Source of the DNA: an uncultured Arenicella sp.
GTDB taxonomy: Bacteria; Pseudomonadota; Gammaproteobacteria; Arenicellales; Arenicellaceae
DNA: 64,000 bases
Reading direction: 5' to 3'
NCBI GenBank assembly: GCA_947499305.1
Contig: CANMNN010000015.1
Location: forward strand, 33,802-97,801
The translations under genes and the position numbers were made by a program. This document shows positions 9,294 to 17,351 of the stretch, in pieces. Positions within the stretch are counted from its first letter, which is position 1, and each line of letters opens with the position of its first letter. The notes under the pieces are model-generated. The model was not told the origin of the DNA. It was given only the letters and a program-made list of their open reading frames with translations, and did not search any database.

Positions 9294-11261
9294 ATGTTTA
9301 ACAAAATTCTAATCGCCAATCGCGGCGAAATTGCCTGCAGAGTAATCCGCACGGCTCGCCGACTCGATATTAAAACTGTGGCAGTTTACTCCCAAGCAGA
9401 TGAAAACGCGCTGCACGTAAAAAAAGCCGACGAAGCGGTTTTTATCGGACCATCGGCGTCTAGTAAATCGTACTTAGTGATCGATAACATTATCGCAGCG
9501 GCGCTAAAAACAGGGGCTGAGGCAATCCACCCTGGCTATGGTTTTCTGTCTGAAAACGCGGATTTTGCCCAAGCGTGTGCCGACAATAATTTAGTATTCA
9601 TAGGCCCGCCGATATCGGCAATCGAATCGATGGGTTCCAAATCGGCGGCTAAAAACATCATGCAACATGCGGGTGTCCCCCTAGTGCCTGGTTACCACGG
9701 AGATGAACAAAGCCTTAGCGTGTTGAAGCAGGCTGCCGACGAAATGGGCTACCCGGTGCTTCTGAAAGCCGTTGCCGGCGGTGGAGGCAAAGGCATGCGG
9801 CAAGTCTGGTCCGCCGAAGACTTCGAGAGCGAACTCAGCATCGCTAAGAGTGAGGCCTTATCAAGTTTTGCTAATGACGACATGTTGGTCGAGAAATATT
9901 TGACCGCGCCTAGACATGTAGAATTTCAGGTTTTCTGTGACGTTCATGGCAACGCACTGCATATTTTCGAACGCGACTGTACAATTCAGCGCCGACACCA
10001 AAAAGTTATTGAAGAAGCACCAGCACCAAACTTCAGTCAAGAGCTACGAGAACAAATGGGTCAAGCCGCGATTCGAGCGGCTCAAGCGATCGACTATCAA
10101 GGTGCAGGCACGGTTGAATTTTTACTCGACGAAGACGGCTCATTCTATTTTATGGAAATGAACACTCGGCTTCAGGTTGAGCACCCAGTTACGGAGATGA
10201 TCAGCGGACAAGATTTAGTCGAGTGGCAATTGAAAGTTGCCAACCGAGAACCGCTGCCACTAAAACAAAGCGACCTTAAGATTAATGGTCATGCGTTTGA
10301 AGCGCGCATCTACGCAGAAGACCCGAACAATGATTTCCTACCAACTTCAGGTAGACTAATAGATTTAGAAGAACCTGCGCTAAACAACTCTGTTCGAGTT
10401 GATACAGGTGTCCTCGAAGGCGATGAGGTAAGTCCATTCTATGACCCGATGATTTCTAAGTTAATCGTTTGGGGCGAAAATCGACCTGCGGCTCTAGCCA
10501 AACTAAAACACGCCCTGAATGATTATAAAATTAGTGGCATCACCACCAACATCTCGTTTTTAAAACGGCTTGCTGCACACCAATCGTTCGCCAAGGCTGA
10601 ACTCGACACCGGCTTTATTGAACATCATCAACAAAGCTTGTTCAGTAAGAACGAGTGCAACTACGCCCATTTGCTACCGATAATGGCGTTGTTCTTGATG
10701 CTCGATAGAAAACGTAATTGCACCGCTTCTGTTTGGAGTCAAGGGAATGCGTGGCGACTAAATCAAAGCAACACTCAAATCCTCAACGTCACAGTGAACG
10801 GTAACGAGCATCAAATAAGTCTTCGTGACCTGAGCAGTCAATATCGCATCAACCTTGCCGGCAAGTCTTATGATCTAAGTGCTGAGCTACACGACAATAA
10901 GCTTGAAGCGGTGATCGATGGCCATAAACAATCCTTTACTATCTTAAACTCTAATGAAGGCTATTGCTTATTTAGCGATGATCAAGAAATCGAGTTCGCC
11001 CTAAGCAGGCCGGACTTTGGTGATAGTAATAGCAACACGTCACTCAGTAATTTTAAGGCGCCAATGAACGGCACCATTGTTGAACTATTAGTGAGCAAAG
11101 GCGACACAGTTAAACAAGATCAAGCACTCATTATAATTGAAGCGATGAAGATGCAACACACAATCAAAGCACCGAGCGACGGGGAAATTAGTGAACTTTT
11201 CTATGCACTAGGCGACTTGGTTGACGGTGGTACAGAATTATTAAGCTTTGAGGAACTCTAG
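9294..11261 (+). CDS. liuD: methylcrotonyl-CoA carboxylase, biotin-carrying (alpha) subunit
   Basis: A 655-residue biotin carboxylase/biotin carrier protein. The N-terminal domain starts FNKILIANRGEIACRVIRTA. The ATP-grasp domain has KAVAGGGGKGMRQV, FERDCTIQRRHQKVIEEAPAP and FMEMNTRLQVEHPVTE. A middle MCC-specific region follows. The C-terminal biotinyl domain has EAMKMQH, with the biotinylated Lys at 619. ATP carboxylates biotin and LiuB then transfers the carboxyl group. The frame is open back to 9225 within liuC, but GAGGG at 9282-9286 is spaced 7 nt from the ATG at 9294 and this start gives the family's usual N-terminus. Confidence 0.95.
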   Translation: MFNKILIANRGEIACRVIRTARRLDIKTVAVYSQADENALHVKKADEAVFIGPSASSKSYLVIDNIIAAALKTGAEAIHPGYGFLSENADFAQACADNNLVFIGPPISAIESMGSKSAAKNIMQHAGVPLVPGYHGDEQSLSVLKQAADEMGYPVLLKAVAGGGGKGMRQVWSAEDFESELSIAKSEALSSFANDDMLVEKYLTAPRHVEFQVFCDVHGNALHIFERDCTIQRRHQKVIEEAPAPNFSQELREQMGQAAIRAAQAIDYQGAGTVEFLLDEDGSFYFMEMNTRLQVEHPVTEMISGQDLVEWQLKVANREPLPLKQSDLKINGHAFEARIYAEDPNNDFLPTSGRLIDLEEPALNNSVRVDTGVLEGDEVSPFYDPMISKLIVWGENRPAALAKLKHALNDYKISGITTNISFLKRLAAHQSFAKAELDTGFIEHHQQSLFSKNECNYAHLLPIMALFLMLDRKRNCTASVWSQGNAWRLNQSNTQILNVTVNGNEHQISLRDLSSQYRINLAGKSYDLSAELHDNKLEAVIDGHKQSFTILNSNEGYCLFSDDQEIEFALSRPDFGDSNSNTSLSNFKAPMNGTIVELLVSKGDTVKQDQALIIIEAMKMQHTIKAPSDGEISELFYALGDLVDGGTELLSFEEL

Positions 11262-11262
11262 C

Positions 11263-12186
11263 GTGTTAACGGTCGGTCCTATGCATAAATCCAACTACCC
11301 AACACATGCAACTATTTACGAAGTAGGCCCTCGAGACGGCTTACAAAATGAAAGCGGCATCATTAGTTTGGACGATAAGGTTGAGCTGATAAACCGGCTG
11401 TCGAAAACAGGCTTGAAACACATTGAGGCGGGCAGTTTTGTGTCGCCTAAATGGGTACCTCAAATGGCGAATTCGAGCCAAGTGATCAATGAGATCGACC
11501 GCACCTCGGGCATTCGCTATTCAGCTCTGACCCCGAATCTAATCGGTTTAGATGCCGCGATTGAGGCAGGTGTTGATGAAGTAGCAATTTTCGGTGCCGC
11601 CTCTGAAGGTTTCTCCAAAAAAAATATAAATTGCTCGATCGATGAAAGCATTGAGCGTTTCAAACCTCTCGTAGCAAAAGCGCTAGCGCACAATCTTAAG
11701 GTTCGCGGCTACGTTTCTTGTGTAATCGCTTGTCCTTACGACGGCGCAACTGAGCCTCAAATGGTGGCCAACGTTAGCCAGCGCTTATTCGATTTGGGTT
11801 GCTATGAGATATCTCTGGGCGACACCATCGGCGTTGGTACACCAAACAAAATTAGCGAGATGATAAACGCGGTGAGCAATAAGGTTTCGTCAGACGCACT
11901 TGCGATTCATTGCCACGACACCTACGGGCAAGCGATAGCTAATATTGTCGCTGCGCTTGAATGCTCGATCAGCACAATCGATAGTTCAGTTGCTGGCTTA
12001 GGCGGCTGTCCATATGCGCAGGGGGCATCCGGCAATGTTGCCACTGAAGATGTACTCTATTTGCTAAACGGGCTCGGAATTCAAACCGGCGTCGATATTG
12101 AGAAAGTTGCCAGAGCAGGCGATTTCATTTCTAAGGCGCTTGGTCGTGATAATCAATCGAAGGTTGCTAAAGCCCTTTCGAAGTAA
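11263..12186 (+). CDS. liuE: hydroxymethylglutaryl-CoA lyase
   Basis: A 307-residue TIM-barrel lyase cleaving HMG-CoA to acetoacetate and acetyl-CoA, the last step of the pathway encoded here. It has EVGPRDGLQNE (metal/substrate Asp, Arg), EAGSFVSPKWVPQM, AIHCHDTYGQA (metal-binding His pair) and the HMG-CoA lyase signature GLGGCPYAQGASGN with the catalytic Cys. GTG at 11263 follows AGGA (11251-11254) by 8 nt and begins right after the liuD stop. TTG 11248 would lie inside liuD and ATG 11281 lacks a clear ribosome site. No CoA-transferase gene (liuFG) follows. Confidence 0.94.
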   Translation: MLTVGPMHKSNYPTHATIYEVGPRDGLQNESGIISLDDKVELINRLSKTGLKHIEAGSFVSPKWVPQMANSSQVINEIDRTSGIRYSALTPNLIGLDAAIEAGVDEVAIFGAASEGFSKKNINCSIDESIERFKPLVAKALAHNLKVRGYVSCVIACPYDGATEPQMVANVSQRLFDLGCYEISLGDTIGVGTPNKISEMINAVSNKVSSDALAIHCHDTYGQAIANIVAALECSISTIDSSVAGLGGCPYAQGASGNVATEDVLYLLNGLGIQTGVDIEKVARAGDFISKALGRDNQSKVAKALSK

Positions 12187-12218
12187 TATTTTCGGTATTA
12201 GGCCTGTCATTACTTATT

Positions 12219-12244
12219 AAGACGATAAATGCCTTATCGATCTT
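12219..12244 (+). terminator. possible weak terminator hairpin after liuE
   Basis: AAGACGATAA (12219-12228), loop ATGCC, TTATCG (12234-12239), a one-base bulge and TCTT (12241-12244) form a 10-bp stem 33 bp after liuE. The following tract (AATTTAT) is only partly T-rich, so partial read-through into the next gene is possible. Confidence 0.35.
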
Positions 12245-12273
12245 AATTTATCTAGGAATCTAAGGGCCCTAAC

Positions 12274-12756
12274 ATGAGCAATCAGTCAAGCGAGCTAAAA
12301 CCGCCGGTACCACCTTTCACAAAACAAACCGCGATTCAGAAAATCAGAATGGCCGAAGATGCTTGGAATAGCCGAGACCCTGACAAAATCGTGCTGGTTT
12401 ACACCAAAAACACTCGCTGGCGAAATCGCAATGAGTTTTCTGTAGGCCGCGAACAAGTACATGCTTTGCTAACTCGCAAGTGGCAAAAAGAGCTCGACTA
12501 CCGACTGATTAAAGAGCTCTGGGCCTATGCCGATAATCGTATCGCTGTGCGTTTCGCCTATGAGTGGCACGACGATTCAGGTCAACACTACCGCTCTTAT
12601 GGCAACGAAAACTGGCAGTTCAATGAGCAAGGCTTGATGGAATATCGCCACGCGAGTATTAACGACTTGGTAATCGACGAATCAGAGCGAAAATTTCATT
12701 GGTCTCTCGGTCGTCGCCCAGATGATCATCTTGGCTTGAGTGAACTAGGTCTCTAA
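12274..12756 (+). CDS. DUF1348 family protein (NTF2-like fold)
   Basis: A 160-residue cytoplasmic protein of the DUF1348/SnoaL-like NTF2 superfamily. Motifs: [59 protein letters not shown] and [16 protein letters not shown]. The NTF2-like cone often binds small hydrophobic ligands, but the catalytic role of this family is not established. It sits 87 bp after liuE on the same strand with its own AAGGG ribosome site. It may be a separate unit or reach transcripts by read-through from the liu operon. Confidence 0.85.
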   Translation: MSNQSSELKPPVPPFTKQTAIQKIRMAEDAWNSRDPDKIVLVYTKNTRWRNRNEFSVGREQVHALLTRKWQKELDYRLIKELWAYADNRIAVRFAYEWHDDSGQHYRSYGNENWQFNEQGLMEYRHASINDLVIDESERKFHWSLGRRPDDHLGLSELGL

Positions 12757-13077
12757 TTTGGTAGCCATTGTTAGGTTTTTATTGCGGTTAGGTTTGACTA
12801 ATTAGATGAAACGTTCCGTTCCAAACATATCGACCGATTGCGCACTTAAGAGATTAGAAACTTAAAATATAAGGAACTTAAGCTTTAGAAAACTAAACTG
12901 AGGGAAGCTAAGCGGCAGGAAACTGCATTTTTTCATTTCTGAGCACGATTACCAGAGAGCTTATCTAAAGCGCCTTATTTAGCCATTCCTTGGCCGATTT
13001 CTCCCCGTTCAGCGTATGTTACTTTTGCGCTAAACTTGGCTAATCAGTAGGCGACCTGCTCATCAATTAGTCGCAAA
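12757..13077. other. convergent intergenic region with a short hairpin
   Basis: This 321-bp region lies between convergent genes. It has no plausible ORF. GCAG-GAAA-CTGC (12915-12926) followed by ATTTTTTC is a 4-bp stem with a GNRA-type loop and a T-tract on the plus strand. It could be a weak terminator for the DUF1348 gene. No strong terminator for the minus-strand P450-peroxidase gene is seen. Confidence 0.4.
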
Positions 13078-16000
13078 TCACAAATTCAATAGAAACTGCA
13101 AAGCCTGCCGCCCTGGCATAAAAAAGTAACCGCTACCCTTAGTAGTAACAAATTGCTCAAGGCCCGTTAAAGTTTTTCGCCCTTGCGCTGTTGGTATGGT
13201 AAATCGCTTCGACATCGGACACTTACCTGAAGTGATCGCATCAGACTCTCCCATTAGATCATGAAAGCTTGTATTGCCTAACCAAGTCTGTTGTACGAAC
13301 TCAAATTGGCGCTCAATATCGGCGTTTAAGCACATAAACATCAGTCCACGCTCGTCGGTGTCAGCATCATGATAAGGTCGGCCTACTCGTAAAACTCTGT
13401 GTCTATTTGACAGGCCAATTTGAGTTTCAACGTCGTCACCCAAACTATCGCGAGGATTGGCGCGCCGCACATGCGCGCCTAAAGGGCAATGCAGACCTTG
13501 CGGGTCTTCGTTGCGATATCTAAAATTGTTGTCACTGTCGCTCAGCTCAAAGACTTGTTGATCACTAGACAATTGGTCGTCAGGGTAACGCACGAGAGGT
13601 CGACCATCTTTCCAGCGCCCGATCATCTTCGCTCCGACCCACTCGGCAGTATGCTCATTAGTACCATCTTGAAGATTTAACTGCTCAGCGCTTTGATGAC
13701 AAAAATCATCAAACTCACTAACTTTCTGAGCAAGTTGACGTATCACCAAATAACTACCATTTAAGCCAAAATCTTTTCGAATGTCTGTGCGGGTTTGAGA
13801 TAGCTCTTGTGGAAGTACATTACGCCGATCTTTGCCAACACTAACCACTGGCGATGGTGAAAGATTGTCGCGCTCGTCTGGGTACCCACACAAAATTTCA
13901 CCCGCTGCGATAAGTTGATCAGCCTGTTTGCTGCGCTGCGCTTTGCTGGTGCCTTTGATAATAGGCTGTGAAATACCATCGACGTAACCAAATGGTTCAA
14001 CCGGCACGCCAAGACTATTTCGCTCAACCTTACAGGCTTGTTGCGATATCAACTTAGCGCCATATTTTTTCAACAATCTATCCAGCTTTTTATTCTCGGA
14101 CTGAGATCGCTGCTCACTGTCGAAGTACCCAAGCAATGCGAAATCAACTTGTTTGTGACCACTGCCCCAGTACCAATGATCCCTATGGCTCTCACCGCTG
14201 TCACCGAGAATTCTGGCACGCGCATCAGCATCCACCCCTTGGCAAAATACATTCGGAAAAATTTGGGCGTCAACCCTGTCAGCTGATAAACCGAGACGGT
14301 TTAAACCTCGATAGCTAAACGCAATCTGCCAGGCTTGCTGATCAAGCGCTTTTTCACCAAAAGCTATTCGGGCAAAAATATCAGTGAGCAGCTTTTTGTG
14401 CTCGACCTTGTCATGTTTATCATCAAAGGCTATTAATGACACACGGCTAAATGGTAGGCGCTTTCCCATGCCTCCAAAAACCAACGTTTGAATATTAGAT
14501 TTATCTAGACTCGATCTAGGCCGGTAAGATGAACCGAATAAGGAAAACCACTGGTCCGCTTTACGGACGTCGTTAATACTGGCAAAACCTTGGCGTATCT
14601 TGGCATTCTTACGAATATCTCCAGTCGTGATATTTGGGTAGGCAACATACCAAAACGGCGTTGGCAATTGCTGTTGGCGCGCCCAGTACTTAAATGGTTC
14701 ACTCAATTGAGCACCACTTTTAGCCAAGTACTGAGTCGGCGGAAAATTCTCGGTATTACTCCAGACACTGGTCAACCCTTCTGATCCTTTGGTAATAAAA
14801 TCTTCTAAATACGATTCCCAGCTGCCACCATAATTACTAAAGAAAACCAGCTGCCTGGTATTGGGAATACGCACCCAGCGAGCAAAATGAATAGAGTTTA
14901 TTACCGACAGCACTCCAGGTTGATTCTTATAGCCAGCCGCAAGCTTAATCGACCAAAGTACGCCACGAAGAAGGAGAGAGCGAATACGACTGGGCTTGAT
15001 ACGCGACACTGAGAACATGTGGTTTTGTCGCAATTGATTTTCTTTAGCTGTTACTCGGTCGTAGTTACTTTGCTCAGGCAACACGAAATCACTGGGATCC
15101 CGCTTCTCTAAACGCCGAAGATAAATCACCGTCGCGCTCGCTATCGAGCCAACTAGCAGCGCCCCACCAAGAACTGTCATACTTATCGCGGCGCCAATGC
15201 GGCCAACAGTAGTCCAGTTACTGTCAGAGCCGCCACCTAAAATATAAAAATTCAGCCCGATAAAAAACATAATTACTAAAATCGGCAGAAGCGCCCAGAT
15301 TTGACGAAGATAGTCAAAAACGTACTTCAATAGACCGCGCTTGGGCTCAGACAAACGATTACGAACCTGCGCAAAAGCCCAGTCAAAATCACCTTGTTTT
15401 GCGAGCTCTTGGCGAATTGAGTTCAACCTTTCTAGTGAGTTAGCCGGTGATAAGGCCTTATCTTGGTCTAATACCATCTGATAGATCTTGTCGGCTAACT
15501 CGGCCTCTTTGTGCACTCGCTTAACGCTATGACCTGGCGTACCATTAAAGTTCAAACCCAGATTTTTGCTCAATGGCTCAACGTTTCTAAGTCGATTCTT
15601 CTCTAGAATACTAGCTACAGCATGCGATGCATCAACGCCAATCGCCAGCCGAATTGAATCACCAAGCGCTGAGCTAATGCCCTTGGCAAATAACGTTGCA
15701 ACATGCTCAGATTTCAAGTCACTGGACACTTCAAATAATAAGTGAGCGGGCTCAAGTTCTTTTCCGCCTTGCCGATATGCCGGGCTAATCATACCGCTGG
15801 CGAAATGAATTTTCGGCTCCTGAGTAAAAACATCTAGAAGGTGCTGATCGCCCCCCAAGGATGCCTCCCGTTTATCTGAAGTATCGGAACTCGGAAGATG
15901 ACAGGCGACGTTTCCCAGTGATTCTAAACCTTGCTGTAAGTCTTCAATATACTGAGCATGTTTGATCGGAATGCAGTAAGTGCAATGCGACTGATTATGA

Positions 16001-17349
16001 TCACCAAATTTGTCCTGCTGATTCCAAGACATACTGACCGACTCGGGAAATATTCCGATGCGACTTATCTTCCCGCGAATACCTCCCTTAGCGCTAAGAC
16101 CGGGCAAAGAGAATAGTTTTTTGACGATTTGAGTTGAGAATGCACGCGCCATCGGTGCACCAATGCAATTGTGCACCCCATAGCCAAAGATCATCGAATC
16201 TTGGCTATTGCGATTTGGCTGAAACTCATCTGGGTGATCGACCTCTGCTGAGTCAAACATAGCAGACAAAGTAGATGGTATGACCAAACTACCCTTAGAT
16301 ATTTTTTTACGGCGACGCGTGCCATCGGCGACTACATAATCTTGTTCACACAAGCGAAACGGGCCAAGCTGAATTGGATTAAAACGCATTGCTTCAGCAA
16401 TGACCGAATCGAGTTGTACATCGTCGTTATCTTTAATTGCCCGCAGCACCGCTTCTTTTGCGGCAGACTTATCAAGAATCACTTCTAGAGCATTTCCTAG
16501 GCCGAGCATAGTGGTAGGTAAAAAGCCCAGCAACATCCCCATCATGATAGAGCGCAGGTCTTGGTATGGCACACTTTGAACATCATCGGTGTGAGCCATC
16601 ACCAAACGATCTAAGGCATTGAGATCTGCGGATTGACCTGCACTTGCGTCCTCGCCTGACAAGCTGTCTAAGCGCGCACGGGAGTGCTCGATGGAATTGT
16701 CGATAACATCGAGCAATTGCTTGGCACCACTCATCGCTAATTCTCGGACAGCCTGATTACCAAATACATCGGCGAATAAAAACGAACTTACCGCTAAAGC
16801 CGAGTCATAGAAGCGATCGTGGTCGGCAATTATCAATCCAAAGTATTCTTGACACACGGCTAGCGCGCAGGGCTTAAACAAGTCTTCAATTGGGTCAATA
16901 TCAGCGCCGGCTGATCGTAGGCAGCGAGCTGCATTTTGCTCGGTGATTTGATTGATAATCTGGCCCATCTCCGTGGGCGGAAATGCTTTTAATATCACCT
17001 TCTTTTGCGCGCGGTAAATAGCACCATCATTGGTCCCTAGCACGAAATCTCCACCGCCGCTTACCACTTTCATTTCAGGGCCAAATGGCACCGTAAATAC
17101 TTTGGTATTGGTCAGAACTTCGCGTACATCTTCGGCCCGCGTGATCAATACAAATCCCCCAAAACTCGGGCTTGGAATAGTGCACCTAAGAAGCTTGAGT
17201 ATCCCACGAGGGCTCCGGAATATCTTTGCTGCAAGTTTGGAAACAAAGCCTTTCGAGCGTAATCGCTCTAGATCGAAGCCTGGTAACGCTGAGTCTAGGT
17301 TAATCTCATTCAGTTCTTCAACCCTCTCGTAATACTTCACCTTTGGCAT
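13078..17349 (-). CDS. cytochrome P450 - membrane hairpin - DyP-type peroxidase fusion
   Basis: One continuous 1423-residue frame with two haem enzymes. Residues 1-440 are a cytochrome P450: ExxR as EAMR (319-322), and the haem-thiolate loop FGYGVHNCIG with Cys395. Residues about 510-600 and 818-950 look like two copies, the first degenerate, of a domain whose second copy reads IHFARW ... FFSNYGGSWESYLEDF. Two membrane helices lie near 684-706 and 718-744. Residues about 955-1423 are a dye-decolorising peroxidase: GYVDGISQP (GxxDG, Asp1124), CPLGAHVRRANPR (proximal His1293) and an Arg-bearing VLRVGRPYH segment. Both haem sites appear intact. A strong ribosome site (complement of 17356-17363) lies inside the 3' end of the preceding regulator gene. 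The substrate is unknown; oxidation of a lipid or xenobiotic at the membrane is inference. Confidence 0.88.
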   Translation of the reverse strand: MPKVKYYERVEELNEINLDSALPGFDLERLRSKGFVSKLAAKIFRSPRGILKLLRCTIPSPSFGGFVLITRAEDVREVLTNTKVFTVPFGPEMKVVSGGGDFVLGTNDGAIYRAQKKVILKAFPPTEMGQIINQITEQNAARCLRSAGADIDPIEDLFKPCALAVCQEYFGLIIADHDRFYDSALAVSSFLFADVFGNQAVRELAMSGAKQLLDVIDNSIEHSRARLDSLSGEDASAGQSADLNALDRLVMAHTDDVQSVPYQDLRSIMMGMLLGFLPTTMLGLGNALEVILDKSAAKEAVLRAIKDNDDVQLDSVIAEAMRFNPIQLGPFRLCEQDYVVADGTRRRKKISKGSLVIPSTLSAMFDSAEVDHPDEFQPNRNSQDSMIFGYGVHNCIGAPMARAFSTQIVKKLFSLPGLSAKGGIRGKISRIGIFPESVSMSWNQQDKFGDHNQSHCTYCIPIKHAQYIEDLQQGLESLGNVACHLPSSDTSDKREASLGGDQHLLDVFTQEPKIHFASGMISPAYRQGGKELEPAHLLFEVSSDLKSEHVATLFAKGISSALGDSIRLAIGVDASHAVASILEKNRLRNVEPLSKNLGLNFNGTPGHSVKRVHKEAELADKIYQMVLDQDKALSPANSLERLNSIRQELAKQGDFDWAFAQVRNRLSEPKRGLLKYVFDYLRQIWALLPILVIMFFIGLNFYILGGGSDSNWTTVGRIGAAISMTVLGGALLVGSIASATVIYLRRLEKRDPSDFVLPEQSNYDRVTAKENQLRQNHMFSVSRIKPSRIRSLLLRGVLWSIKLAAGYKNQPGVLSVINSIHFARWVRIPNTRQLVFFSNYGGSWESYLEDFITKGSEGLTSVWSNTENFPPTQYLAKSGAQLSEPFKYWARQQQLPTPFWYVAYPNITTGDIRKNAKIRQGFASINDVRKADQWFSLFGSSYRPRSSLDKSNIQTLVFGGMGKRLPFSRVSLIAFDDKHDKVEHKKLLTDIFARIAFGEKALDQQAWQIAFSYRGLNRLGLSADRVDAQIFPNVFCQGVDADARARILGDSGESHRDHWYWGSGHKQVDFALLGYFDSEQRSQSENKKLDRLLKKYGAKLISQQACKVERNSLGVPVEPFGYVDGISQPIIKGTSKAQRSKQADQLIAAGEILCGYPDERDNLSPSPVVSVGKDRRNVLPQELSQTRTDIRKDFGLNGSYLVIRQLAQKVSEFDDFCHQSAEQLNLQDGTNEHTAEWVGAKMIGRWKDGRPLVRYPDDQLSSDQQVFELSDSDNNFRYRNEDPQGLHCPLGAHVRRANPRDSLGDDVETQIGLSNRHRVLRVGRPYHDADTDERGLMFMCLNADIERQFEFVQQTWLGNTSFHDLMGESDAITSGKCPMSKRFTIPTAQGRKTLTGLEQFVTTKGSGYFFMPGRQALQFLLNL

Positions 17350-17351
17350 AG

